A DNA stretch of 64,000 nucleotides, from NCBI RefSeq assembly GCF_048773025.1, contig NC_133544.1, forward strand, positions 63,725,501 to 63,789,500, given 5' to 3'. Positions 35,960 to 47,865 of the stretch are shown one piece after another. The stretch's first letter is position 1, and each line of letters starts with the position of its first letter. Origin of the DNA: Camelus bactrianus. Lineage: Eukaryota > Chordata > Mammalia > Artiodactyla > Camelidae. The notes under the pieces are model-generated. The model made no database searches, was not told the DNA's origin, and was given only the letters and a program-made list of their open reading frames with translations. The translations under genes and the position numbers were made by a program.

Positions 35960-38390
35960 ACAAAAGCTCAGTGACAGCTGGTCTTCGCAGCCCGCGAGGA
36001 AGCTGACTGTAAGCTCACAGCTGCTGTAATGCTTTCAAGAGGCCCCACCCTCTCACAAGGACTTTCACTGAAAGCTATTTTTGCAAAGCAAGTACTTCCC
36101 CTTTTTGCCCTAACTTAAAATTGCTGAAAATTTCATTGAAAACCAGAAATCCCCTATTTACACATGAAACATGATCAGTTACAAACTATCTCCCTCTATC
36201 CTGTTCTTCCTTCTCCTCACACTTCCTAGAACGTTAAATGTCATGTACAAGGGCACCTTGATGTGTCAATAGGGGTGATATGATTTTACAGTAGGGGAGA
36301 CAGGGACTCCCATGGAGTCCCAGGATTAGTACAGAGAGTGGCATTTCTTTTTTAATATAAAAATAAAGTTTATTGAGGACACACAAGGGACATAATATAC
36401 CATTACAAGCAAAAGTCATGGATCAGAAGAGAAAGAATAGACAGCCCTTTTGCCCTCATGGAACTTAAATTTTAATATAATTTTTCAGGTGTATCCACAA
36501 TTTACATGACCCTAAGAAATGATAGAAGACAGTCAAATCAATTTTAATTTCTTTGTATTTCTTCTAAAATATAAACCAGGCCAATGAAATATTTCTAATA
36601 ATATACATGGGGACTATAAATTGAGAAGTACTGGAATTATCTGGTCTGGAGGAGTTTCAATCACCAAACACATAAGAGAGGCTAGAAAAATTCTGTACAC
36701 TTTAGAAGATCTGGCCACAACCATTCAGTAATGTGACATTTTTTGGTAGTTCTCATCATGGGTTTGATCAAACATTTACTATTTTATCCAACCTTTATCC
36801 TCATAGGTAGAATACAAAAATACAAAAAAAATCCATTTGGTTTTTGATGCTAACACAACAGGATGTAAAGACAGAAATTAAGGATAAATTCCAAAACATC
36901 CCTAAAAATAGTGTTGCTCTGCATTATCAATAATAGAAGTTGAAAGAAATAGCACACTTTTCTGAAGTACAGAGAGAACTTTGTTGTGTCTGTATTTGAT
37001 GTCATTTCAAATCCAGTCCAAGAAAAGCATCATTTCAGTCCAACAGGAGACAGTAAGAGTTCCATTCCTCAGACTAATCCCATTTGACTCCAGCACTCCA
37101 AGGGGATTCTTAATTGTTAAACTTTTGATATGTTTTCTTTTCATTTATTTATTCATTAATGCATTGCTTCAATATATGTTTACTGAGTGCTAGTACATGA
37201 GCAATACTTGGGTCTCATTCCTGAAAGAGACACAATCCCAGTCTTCAGCGAACCTAGCCCCAGTATTTGAGTACTTTCAGATAAAAGATGCTGAAGAGAA
37301 ATGTGTATCTATATGATGTGACAAAAAAATAAAAAATAAAACAAACAAACCAGTAATGAGCTCTACTTCTGGCCCAGAGAGACAATGGTTCCAATGGACG
37401 GATGCTTGGATTGGCACTTACACCAGCAGCAGTTTTTCCTTTTTAAAAATGGGGTGAGGAAATTCTAGGCACAGATTAACTCAGTGGTTGGAGACTGGGC
37501 TGTGTCTGGGTGGAAACATTATAAATTTGTATTCGAGAAGCTAATATGGTCCTGATCTTGAAGAACAACCTGTATTAGTCAAAGAAGTGTTGATTTCCAA
37601 AGTCATAGTTTTCAAACTAGTAGACTAGAATATACACAGATACTACTTAGGTAGATGGATATATGCATGCATGCATACATACATACATACATACTTATCC
37701 ACATACAAATATGCATAATTTATAGATCAAAACTGAAGCTAATAGGAGATTAAAAAGTCATTAGATTTTTAAAGGCTAATTTGTGGCTTCTTGGAGAATG
37801 TGGGACAAATGTTAATCTTTTCTGAAGCACCACTGCCCCTTTGTGGCCCTATAGAGAAGTTACACTGTACAATTGTATAAGGTTTCTTAAATGTTCATGC
37901 TTACCATCCATGCATCAATCAGAGCACTGATATGAATGGCTGAGTATTCTTCTTAGGCCAATGATTTCTCAGGACAGAAGGAAATTTTGCCCTTGATGAG
38001 GTTTCCCCCTGTGAAACCTCTGTTTCCGCTAACTGAGGTGTGTCTCACGTGGATCTGGAAGCCTTGGTTGGGATGCTAGACCTACCAGGAGAAAACAGGG
38101 CTTCGGATATATTCATGGAGGGACCTCACCTGCCCTAGGGTCCCTTCAAAGACAGGAACTGGTCCTCAAGCTGAATCACTGCACGGGGCTGTCTTTCCTC
38201 CCGTAATAGCAACATCAGATCAAGGAGAGCCCTTCACACTAAAGAGAACACTAAGTAGATTCTAAATCAAACTACTTTTTCTAACTCTTTGTCAACACTT
38301 AATATTGTTGCTTTATTACTCTTAGCCAACGTAATGGTGTATAGTGGTCTCACTGTGGTAGCAATTTGAATTTCCCTGATGACTAATGAT
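35960..38390. other. Intergenic in unit A, no gene seen
   Basis: Aligns with 58330-60050 in unit B except for an A-specific block near 37080-37650. Contains a (CATA)n run at about 37664-37695. No V gene or RSS. Confidence 0.55.
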
Positions 38391-38395
38391 GCAGA

Positions 38396-38628
38396 ACAGG
38401 GGTTTACAATCTTTTTCCATAATGGGTAGAATAGTAAATACTTTTGGCTTTGCAGGCCACTCAGTCTCTGTTGCAGCTACTGAACTCTGCCACTGTGGCA
38501 TGAAAGAAGCCACTGATAATACATGAATAAATGAGCGCTGCGATGCTCCAATAAAACTTTTCTTACAAGAATAGGTGGCTGAATAGATTTGGTCATGGGT
38601 CATATTTTGTTGATTCTTGATGTAGAGA
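38396..38628 (-). mobile_element. hAT-Charlie MITE (MER1-like), at the edge of unit A
   Basis: Wording of a hAT-Charlie short element: acaggggtttacaatcttt, ggtagaatagtaaatac, tggctttgcaggccactc, aataaaacttttcttacaa. Its homologue at 60055-60288 is the last sequence shared by the two duplication units. Confidence 0.65.
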
Positions 38629-38654
38629 ATGCTGTGGCTTCACAGGGGAATTCT

Positions 38655-39660
38655 CCAAACATTTAAGGAAAAGTTAGTCCCCATCCTGCTCAAACTTTTC
38701 CAGAAAACTGAAGAATAGTGAGTACTCCCAAACTTTTTCAATAAGGCCAGCAGTATTTTGATACACAAACCAGACGATGATACTACAAAAAAAGAAAAAT
38801 ACAGGTCAAAACTCAGAGATGCAAAAACCCTCAGCAAATATTGGGAAACTGAATTCAACAATACATACACATTATGAGTAAGTAGGATTTTTCCAGGTGT
38901 GCAACGTTGGTTGAATATCCACAAATCAATCACTGTGATATACTAACAGAATGAAGGATAAAGTTACATGATTATCTCAATGGATGGAGAAAATTCATTT
39001 GATAAAATTCAGCATCTATTTATGTTAAAATTCTCAATAAACTTGGTATAGAGGGAACATACCTTAAATAATAAAGGCCGTTTATGACCTATCCACAGCT
39101 AACCTTATACTTAATGATTAAAAAACCAAAACTTTTTCTCTAAGATCAGAAACAAAACTAGGATGCCCACTCTCTTCACTTGTACTTAACATAGTATTTA
39201 AGATTTTAGCCACAGCAATCAGACAGAACAAAGAAATAAAAAACATCCAAATTGGAGAGAAAGAAATAAAGCTGTCACTGTTTGCAGATGGCCTGATATT
39301 CAATGTAGAAAATTATGAAGACACCAACAGAACACTTTAAGGACTAATAAATAAATTCAATAAAGTTGCAGGGTACACAATGAATATACAGAAAAAGTTT
39401 CATTTGTACACGCTAATAATAACGATCAGAAAGATAACCGAAGAAAACAACACAATCTAAAATTAAATGAAAAAGATTAAATTCCAGGAATGAATTTAAC
39501 CAAGAAGGTGAAAGATCTTTACTCTGAAAAGAAAAAAACATTGATAAAGGAAATTGAAGGCAATAGAAATAAATAGATAAGCATTCCATGTTTATGAGTA
39601 GGAAGGATTACTATTGTCAAGATGTCCACCCTAACAAAAGAAATCCACAGATTCAAGATT
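38655..39660 (+). mobile_element. LINE-1 ORF2 fragment (RT region)
   Basis: Plus-strand L1 ORF2 text: aaaaccctcagcaaatattg, gataaaattcagcatctatt, gaaacaaaactaggatgccc, ctgtcactgtttgcagatgg (FADG-type RT site). Begins immediately outside unit A. Confidence 0.75.
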
Positions 39661-40662
39661 TTAAGACACTACAGGCTTAAAGTAAAATAGTAAAAAGCAA
39701 TTAGCTGTAATACCTCTTTACTCATTTTTGTTTCTTAGTCCTATAACACTTCACAGAAGGTTTTAATTGTTTTTTATTGCGTTGTTTCAGTAATACCCCC
39801 GTTATGCTCAGTTGCTGGCTGCTCTTTAATTTTCCTTTCTGTCTAACCTTCCCGTGTTTAAAAGATAGTGTTTATAAGAGTGGCTGACACAGCTGAGGCC
39901 CTCAAGAGGGACCTGTTCCGTGGAAATTCACACACAAATACACACACATGTCAACAAGCACTACTACTGAAAATATAGGAATAAATAAAACTGAAATTAT
40001 TTAAGGTTGGTAGGAATGTATTATTTTCTTATATTAGCAAAAGGCATCAGAAAATTAACAATAACTTTTTTTGTTTGTTAGTTTCTTTGCCTTTAATTTT
40101 TAGAAGCTGGTAGAAACCACACAAAGTGTCATTCTGAATAATATAGAACAACAAAAAATACTGTGACTATGGAGAATCTAAAAATAAGTTTTTCTAGTCT
40201 ACTGTCTCATTTCAGAGTTTTTTTAATTTTAGAGGATCTTATCTCTAAGACCACATGAGGGGCTGTTGTCTTTCTTTTCTTGATGAAAACCAAAATTTAC
40301 TTTGAGAAAATCAAGAGAATTTGATAAAGGCTAACACTTGTGTATGGTGAATACGCCCATAAAACAAGATAAATTCCTGACTTTAATAAAGTATATCAAT
40401 CAAAATACCAAAAGTCAGTGTTATGTACTACAAGATCACGAAACAGACAAGTACACTATACCCACTTTTATTCATGGTTGTACTGGGGGGCCTGGGTCAA
40501 ATCAGGAAAAGGAAATAACATGAATTAAGTTTCAGAAGGGAGAAGTTACACCCTGTTTATTCATGGGTGACACACTTGTGTAGGCAGGAAATGTAAAAGT
40601 GTCCATGAACAAACTGTAAGAACTAGAACTGACAGGTGTGTTAGTTAACAAGGCCATTGAAA

Positions 40663-41114
40663 TGTTACGGAAACGACAGGCCAGTCAAGAAACAAGCACC
40701 ACTCGGAGGGTTGGAGTACTCAGATGTATTATGCCGGCGGGCTCAGAGGGGCTTCTGTTCTGAAGCTCTGAGCACCTTCAAGATGTGCACATGAGGTTTT
40801 ATAGGGTAAAGTACAAGCTTGGGGTATTCGGCCAATAGGCATGGAACAGCTTTAGCAGCATTATCATCACAAAAGTGGAGGCGGGAAGGCAGCAAACCAA
40901 CATTCCAAAGCCAGATATGTATCTTTGAAAATCCAGCTGGCTAGCAAAAAACATGAACAGCAAACCAACACTAATTAACCTAGATTTACAAGTTAGTCTA
41001 GCAGAACTCAGATCAGTATTCCAATACTTAGACTTGTTAGCCCAGCCCAGCCTCTCCTTCACATTCCTAGACTTATGAGTTATCTTGTCAGACCAGCCCG
41101 GTTTTTCCTTCACA
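40663..41114 (+). mobile_element. Solo LTR, related to the one at 62982
   Basis: Begins TGTTACGGAAAC, ends CCTTCACA, and is nearly identical over most of its length to 62982-63401. Shares aacaagcaccactcggaggg and ccggcgggctcagagg-type blocks. Looks like a relatively young solitary LTR of an endogenous retrovirus. Family not resolved. Confidence 0.55.
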
Positions 41115-41279
41115 AAACCCCAAAATCAATTTCATTTCTAGATTCCAGACAAAAACATTAGAAAAATGTATTAAAATGTCATTTATCAAATACTTGTTAA
41201 CTATTTTGATACAAGGCATGCAAGTACTCTACAAGAGTTTTTTAACATTAAGAAAAGAAATTAGAGAAGGCCTGCATGA

Positions 41280-41625
41280 AGAGAATATCGGATGAATCTA
41301 AAGACTCCATATATTAAGATGTCAGTTTTCCCAAATGAATCCACAAATTCAACACAATCTCAATCAAATGATGAGTAATCTTTTGTGGTAAAAGCTAATT
41401 CTATAATTTATGTTTAAATGCAAAGACCTAGAATAAATCTTGAGTAAGAAAAAGGAAGTTTGACTTGCATTTCCGGATTTCAAAACATACATGAAGGCCC
41501 AGTAATTAAGACAGAATGTTCTGTTGGTATGAGGATAAAATAAAGACACCAATAAACAGAATCAAAGTCAAAAATAGGCCCAAATACATATTCTATCAAT
41601 TGACTTTCTCCAAAAATACCTATGC
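41280..41625 (+). mobile_element. LINE-1 ORF2 fragment
   Basis: Plus-strand L1 text (aagatgtcagttttcccaaa, caacacaatctcaatcaaat, gcaaagacctagaataaatc, caattgactttctcc). Degenerate. Confidence 0.6.
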
Positions 41626-41644
41626 AATTCCACCGGGAATAAGG

Positions 41645-42350
41645 GCTTGCTAGAATAATTGCTAGAGCAAATAGCTGCTTGCATCTTTTTAAGTACCAGT
41701 GTTTTGTAGTTGTCTTTATATCTAATTGCTTTATTGCCCTGGCTACAATGTCTAGCAGGATGCTGAAAGGAGAGTGAAGACTGTGGTTATTCTTGCTTTG
41801 TTCCCAGTCTTAGAGAAAAGTACATAGACTTTTACCAGTAAATATACTATTAGCTATTGAGGAAATTCCCCACTATTTCTATGTTTCTCAGAGTTTTCAC
41901 CATGGTGACTGTTGAATATTGTCAAATGCTTTTTCTACATAAATTAATGTGATCATATGACTCTTTCTTTTATTCTGTTAATATGGTGACTTTTATCAAT
42001 TGATTTTCAAACATTGAAGAAAGTTTTTCATCCTTGAAAAAAAATCCATTTGTCCTTGATATATTTGTCTTTTTATATATTGATGAATTCTACTTGCTAA
42101 TATCTTGTTAACAAACTTGTTTCTATAATAATGAAGGATAGTTCTCTGCAGTTTGTTTTTGTTTTTGTTTTTTGGTATGGTCTTTATCTGATTTTGGTAT
42201 CAGGGGAATACTAGCTTCAAAAACTTGGTGAGGAATTACTATCTTCTGGAAGAAATTGTGTAGAATTTGTGGTAATATTTCCTCATTGTTCGGTAGAAAT
42301 CTGCAGTAACAACATATGAGACTGGGGATTTTTTGTTGTTGTTGTTGTTA
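41645..42350 (-). mobile_element. LINE-1 ORF2 fragment, antisense, next to TRAV25
   Basis: Antisense L1 ORF2: ttgccctggctacaatgtct, tgtcaaatgctttttctaca, atttgtccttgatatattt, tattagctattgaggaa. Ends about 95 bases 3' of the TRAV25 RSS. Confidence 0.7.
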
Positions 42351-42446
42351 AAAATTCATTTCTTCATAGACATTGTGACTTCAGCTTTCTCTGGCTCCTG
42401 CCCTGAGGACAGCTGAGGAGGAGCTGCTCCTGGAGCCCCACAGCGA

Positions 42447-42485
42447 GGTTTGGGGACAGGCAGCAGGTGCTTTGAGAGCGCTGTG
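42447..42485 (-). other. 23-RSS of TRAV25
   Basis: Heptamer CACAGCG (one change at position 6), a 23-base spacer with CACCTGCTGCCTG, and nonamer CCCCAAACC. Confidence 0.85.
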
Positions 42486-43073
42486 CCCCTGCGCAGAAGT
42501 AGGTTCCCACATCTGCAGTCTGGGCGGCCGGGATGTGCAGGAAGCTGTCCTTTCTGGTCTCTCCAAACCGAGCTGTCAGTCTCCCCTGCCTCGTCACGTC
42601 TCCACTCTTAGTTAATGTCATCAAGAAGACTGGACGTCCCCCAGGCTGCTGCTTATACCACTGTAAGCTGTTTAAAGGGCTGGTGGTATTGCAGTATGTG
42701 GTGAAGTTCTCTCCCTCTTGTAGGGGCACGAATTCAGGAATTTGCTTTAACTGTTGTCCATTCACTTCTGTTCAGAAAAACAGTGGGAGGCATCAGGGTC
42801 TGGTTAGAGGTCTATTCTCTCAGCTACAATGGTCTTTCTCATTCTTCTGTGTACTTTCTCCTTCTTTCCATGTCTCCCTCCCCAACTACCTCTTTCTTCC
42901 TTTTAGTTTTTGTGTTTTTCTCAACATCTTATCTCTCAATGAGAAAATCTCATTCCTGCAGTTGCCTACAGATAATAACCCACTCTGCTGAATTCTCTGG
43001 GAGCAACCAGGGGAATCCCAAACTCACGTGATATTTGCATCCATAAGATCAGAATCGTTGTTATGAGAAACAT
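42486..43073 (-). CDS. TRAV25: TRAV25, TCR alpha V gene
   Basis: The leader exon 43073-43028 encodes MFLITTILILWMQIS (human MLLITSMLVLWMQLS) and ends at a GTGAGT donor. The 260-base intron ends in GAACAG. The V exon 42767-42486 joins as Q-VNGQQLKQIPEFV, matching human QVNGQQVMQIPQY, then EGENFTTYCNTT (Cys23), LQWYKQQPGGRPVFLM (Trp41), RFGETRKDSFLHI and TADVGTYFCAG (Cys104). Intact throughout. It sits between duplication units A and B. The matching position beside unit A has no TRAV25. Confidence 0.95.
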
Positions 43074-43839
43074 CTTCCCCTTTATTCCTCTTCAGAAACA
43101 GTTGCTGAATCTGACCAAACCTGATGGGTTTCCCTTGTACAAGCTTCTTCCAAACCCTGCCACTACCTTTTGGAAAGAAAGGGGAAAGGAGGGACTGCAG
43201 GTTGAGAGCCAATCAGACCTACCATGTTTCACTCAGCTATTTTCAGAAGGGGGTGGGTGTCTGTGTTTGCAGATGCTGCCCCCCTGTGACTAGATCAGAA
43301 ATTGCTGAATTTCTAACCAATTCCTTACAGAGTGCTTTCTAATTCAAGTCGTATGTAGGTTTGTCAAGGCTTGAAAAGACAGCGTTTACACATACTGATA
43401 TTGTTTATGGAGGAGTGATTTGCCTTTTAAAAATGGACCCTGTGGTTTGAAACTAAGGCATCAGGAGGAAATAATATATTTCCTTTGTCGTGTCCAGCTT
43501 CATCAGACTCACATCGTGTGTGTCTCTACATGTGTCAATGGAGCATATTAGGTCACAGACGTTTTATTAAACGTGGGGAAGACTCCTGACTTATTCTTAG
43601 GCAAACCATGATATCAAAATGGAAGATAAAAAGCACCTATTTCTTTGCTGTCATACAGATTGTTAAGCTTTGTAAATTATCCAACTTAGAGTTCATCTTT
43701 ACTGTTTCAGTATGTTACCTTGCCACATACCAGAGACTCAAAAATCAATGTAATTTGACAAAAAGTCACCAGATAAGATGCGCAGTTTCCCAGAGAGACC
43801 ATGAAGAGAGACCTGTGTGGGGGCCATGGTCATTCTGAG

Positions 43840-44060
43840 GACGTCTGGAGTGAGAGGTGAACCCGGCCATGTCTGTTCCAACTGAGCCCAGCTTCCAGGC
43901 GCTCCCACTGAGACTGCAGACATAAGTGAGCAGTTTGAGGTGCTCCAGAGCAGCCAAGCCCCCAGGTGTGAGCTGGAGCAGAAGTGTCATGAGGTAATAA
44001 AATGGTGGCTGTCGCAAGTCGCTGAGGTTTGGGGTGATTTTTATGCAACAAAACACAATT
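43840..44060 (+). mobile_element. MaLR-like LTR at the duplication edge (copy B)
   Basis: An MLT1/MaLR-type LTR fossil: aactgagcccagcttccagg, ggtaataaaatggtggctgt, tttggggtgatttttatgc. Unit A/B homology starts inside it, near 43936. Confidence 0.45.
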
Positions 44061-46119
44061 GCACTGAGGTCCTGTGGAGAAGAGTCCTGGTGAGGACTTG
44101 TGAGAAGTTGGCAAGAATAAATTGTGCTTTTTCTCTCTCTGGTTGCCTCTGACAGCTGGGCCTGGGGCATCTGCCCTTTTCACCAAACTTCCTTTCACGT
44201 ATGTGTCACAAAGCCCTGCTGCCACTGCTGGGATGGAACGGGAGCTCTGGGTCTCCACTCACAGGCGCAGCTGGCTGATTGCTCACGTTGGGGCCCTGCA
44301 GTAAACAGGGAGGTGGAGCTTTTCATGTTCAATGTGGCGTTTATAATTCACTCATTCTTCTCACTACATGTGACATAACTTTAAAAAAAAATGAGGGACT
44401 ACTTAAAAGATCATGTAACTCAGCAAATAATCAATATTTAACAGACTATTTTCAATTTCAGATCATTGAGAACACCGAAAACTGAGACTTTTGACACGCT
44501 TCCTTAGTTACTTGTGACTTTCATAAAGACATGCACATTTACTTGTGTGGAAGAGTTTTACCCTCTCGCGTGGTGGCAAGCATGGGCCCAAGGAAGGTGG
44601 AGTCATGGGTCCATCTAAGTAGCTTTCTACGCTGAAGTGCTGTATAAGCAAAGTCAAATTTTTATTCTATGGTGAGAAATGCCATGAAGTATTGTGTTGC
44701 AGCAATGAGCAGATGTGCCAAATTTTGACCTTGCTTTTTTCTGTGCCTTATGTTTCTACGTATTCAGAGTTAGCTAAAGACACAGGATCATTATTGACAA
44801 TATTAGAATTTTCATCCATTGATATTTGTGCCAGTAATGATGGGGACCCAGTTCGGGGGTTGACCAGCAGCTCTTCTCCATACTGTTTCACTCCACGAGC
44901 ACGAGTGTGCAGTGAGCTGGGGGTTCTCCTCACTCAGTCTTGTACTCAGACTTTCAGTTCTAAACATGCAGTTTGCTAGATGGAGCAGAACGGATTCAGG
45001 CATTCCGTCTGATGGTCATAGATATTCATTACTGCCTGTGAATGATCTTTGAAAAAAAATCTTTCATGCATGTACATCTTAATTGGTTCCAGTCAGGGAT
45101 TTGTATGCAATCCAATATGGGTTTTATAATATGTATTATTTTTTCCTAAGCATGAGAAAATGACAGTAATAAGATTTTAAAAACATAAATCTACAAAAAA
45201 AGAAAGAGAGAAAAAAATAGTACGTAATAAAAGACAGCGAGAGAGAATAGCAACATAATTCAGGAAGCTGGACAGCAGCTGGATAACTAGTTACTAATGT
45301 AGACGTTGGGAGAAAACTGCATCTCAAGCTGTTGCTTGAAGAAGCACAGAAGGAAGTTGATCTTGTTGACAAAATCCAGAAAGCCTCCAGAATTAAAGGT
45401 CTCCAGAGGAACGATGGGGTATTAAACCGGTGGATTATTTGGAAAGCTGCAGAGTGAGTGCAGCGCCAGATATGCAACCAGCCTCATACACCTGGGGATT
45501 AGAAATGAAGAAACTCAGACCATAGAGTTCAATTATTGTTCAATATCACAGTCAGAGACACTGGAGGAGAGACCAAGTGTCATTACGGGTGATTTTCAAA
45601 AATGCAAATAGCCCCCATGAGGAAAAGTGAAAAACATGTGTCCATGTAGGGGAAAGGTTGAAGTAAACCAAAATCTGCAATGAGTTAAATGAAGCGGAAT
45701 TGCCTGTTCTGGTATGAAACAGGCAGATTCCATGCCAGGTGTGTGAGAAAAGTCTTCTCCACCTGTCCCCATGTTGCGTTCATGCATGTGTAGAAATCGG
45801 ACAGAAGGACTAGCTCTTAGGATGAGTCCCAATGTGGGAGGGTAAATATTACCGTAGATTAACCAGATTGTTTTAGGTAGGTTTGAGTTACTATCTAGTT
45901 CACTTGGAATCCTGGCAAAAGAGGAAGCAAGGGATCTGACTCAGTGACACGGCTAATATGTTGCAAGAAGTCCAGGTTAGTGATGCTTAGTAACAGTGCA
46001 GGTAGTTTAGGGAGCAACAGTGACTGAATTATTGAAAACACTGTAATTCATTGAATTTGCATTTTCTACCCGATTTTTGCCTCTTCATCAACGCTGGCAC
46101 CAGAGCAGCAGCAGGCACC

Positions 46120-46158
46120 GGTTTGGGCAGGGGCTGCAGGTGACTGCAGGGCACTGTG
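46120..46158 (-). other. 23-RSS of TRAV24 copy B
   Basis: Identical to copy A: heptamer CACAGTG, a 23-base spacer with CACCTGCAGCC, nonamer GCCCAAACC. Confidence 0.9.
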
Positions 46159-46665
46159 TGGAGGCACAGAGGGATGCGGCTGAGTCCTCGGGCTGGGGTC
46201 CTTTGATGTGCAGGGAGCTGTGACCGTCCATAGTACTCAGAGTGACTCTGACTTGTCCTTCCTCCTTTTCATCCCCATTTAGTGTCATTACAAACAGGTT
46301 CTGGGGACTTCTTGCAGGTTCCCATCTGTACCAGTGAGAAGCATAAAAAGAGCTGGAAAGGAAACTGCAGGTGGCATTGGTGCTGTCTCCTTCCTGAACG
46401 TGCAACCATGGAGGACCCTGTTTCATGCTCAAGAGGAGGCTCCCTCCTGTTCAGAAAGACAAAGTCAGACATAGAGACTGATCTCTGCACAGAGGGTTCA
46501 CTGTCTTCACACTTTCCCAGACAGAACCTAGAGGTGCCTGCCTGCATCCTCCTCCTTCCCCATCACCACCCCAGACTGCTCAGAGTTGCTTTGGCTGTCC
46601 CTGAACTTACCACCAAGATGAAGCCACAGGATCAGCAATGAGACCGGCCAAGGATTCCTCTCCAT
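46159..46665 (-). CDS. TRAV24: TRAV24 copy B, TCR alpha V gene
   Basis: The leader exon 46665-46611 encodes the same MERNPWPVSLLILWLHLG as copy A, with a GTAAGT donor (a better consensus than the GTAAGC of copy A). The V exon 46446-46159 is in frame: SMKQGPPWLHVQEGDS, ATCSFLSSSFYA (Cys23), HWYRWEPARSPQ (Trp41), FVMTLNGDEKEEGQ and EDSAASLCAST (Cys104). Intact. CDR1 is identical to copy A, and differences are spread over the framework and CDR2 (LNGDEKEEGQ here, LNEDEKEEGR there). It shares the Ser-for-Tyr change before Cys104 with copy A. Confidence 0.93.
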
Positions 46666-46827
46666 TTATCCTACCCAAGGTCCTCAGCAGAGGAACGTTC
46701 TGCAGTCTAGACCTGTGGAATATTCTGCTTCAGAAAACAGGATTCTGCATCTGGTTGCCCAGCCAATCAGAGACAAGACCCCATCAATGTCCTAGAAACA
46801 CACCAACCATTTCTGCCTTAGAATCAG

Positions 46828-46829
46828 AT

Positions 46830-46868
<39 letters not shown>

Positions 46869-46873
46869 TTTTT
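46828..46873. repeat. (TTTA)n microsatellite, unit B only
   Basis: About eleven TTTA units just 5' of TRAV24 copy B. The equivalent place in unit A (about 22530) has no array. Confidence 0.9.
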
Positions 46874-47159
46874 GGTTCAAAAGGACGGATCAAACCCGCT
46901 GTCCTGAGACCAGCTTCACAAACACTTAGGACATCTCCCCTGAGTCACAACTCAAAGAGAACCGACAACCTTTCAGAAGTGGGCGGACTAATGGTGGACT
47001 GCTAGTGTTCAGCTTGAGACACTAGGACGGCAACTATGGCAAGAAAACCACTTTGGCTAGCAAACTTTTATATGAGCTTTCAACAAAATTTTAAAAATTT
47101 TCAAATCTCCCAAATCATAAATGTTCACACATGCCATGTGCTAAGTTGTCTTTTGCTTT

Positions 47160-47335
47160 ATGTACATTATTCTAAAACAAAAGTCATGCAACAGAATTAT
47201 CATTCCCAATTTACAAATAAGAAAACTGGGGCTCAAAGAGATTAATTATCATGAGGTCAAATATCTGGGAAGTGGCTGGATAAGAATCAGAACACATTCC
47301 TGTCTGGTGTGGAGTGTATGGTGTTTGGAATCCGC
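47160..47335 (+). mobile_element. MIR-like SINE (unit B copy)
   Basis: Homologue of the element at 22830-23010 (caatttacaaataagaaaac; gctcaaagagattaatt). Confidence 0.45.
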
Positions 47336-47389
47336 CACATGACATACATTTGTGATGCTCAGTGAATGTTTTCAGTGTAATAATGGGAG

Positions 47390-47865
47390 CCTACTTTGTG
47401 GTTATTCTTCCTAAGAGCCACAAAATGGGAACAGTCCAAATGTCCATCAGCTGGTGAATGGAGAAACAAAATTTAGTATATTAACCAATGAACTATTATG
47501 CAGGAATAAAAAGGAGTTAAATACTAATGCATGCTACAGCATAAATGAACTTCAAAAACACTATGTTAAGGAAAAAGCCAGACAACAAGAAGTCACATAT
47601 TGAATGATTTCATGTATATGAAATGTTCAGGAAAGGAGCCCATAGAGACCTGTGTTTGCCTGAGGCCAGGTGTGGGAATAGGGATTAACTATAAGGGAGC
47701 ATGAAAAGATCTCTTTGTGATGATAAAAATGTTTAAAACTGGATGACGATAATGGTTCCACAACTCAGGTAATTTACTAAAAATCATTGAACTAATTCAA
47801 AATGGATGGATTTTATGGAATGTCAATTCGACCTCAATAGAGTTGTTTAAAAGGAAGTAAGACTT
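47390..47865 (+). mobile_element. LINE-1 3' end (unit B copy)
   Basis: Homologue of 23085-23565: gtccaaatgtccatcagctg, ataaaaaggagttaaatac, terminal tcgacctcaatagagttg. Confidence 0.65.

Larger units (their letters stand above)
19528..38632. repeat. Segmental duplication unit A (TRAV24-TRDV1-TRAV23/DV6)
   Basis: Paralogous to unit B at 43936-60291 in the same orientation. Anchors match throughout: TRAV24 RSS 21821 with 46120, TRDV1 RSS 29554 with 53145, TRAV23/DV6 RSS 35408 with 57777, hAT element 38396 with 60055. The offset falls from about 24.4 to 21.7 kb because A carries extra blocks at about 24561-25204, 31500-33055 and 37080-37650. Beyond 19528 and 38632 the two flanks stop matching. 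Confidence 0.93.

Noticed and set aside
43766-44258. Overlapping minus-strand open frames of 134 and 142 codons
   Set aside because: They overlap a MaLR-type LTR and the duplicated flank, have no domain motif, and the frames are not preserved in unit A.
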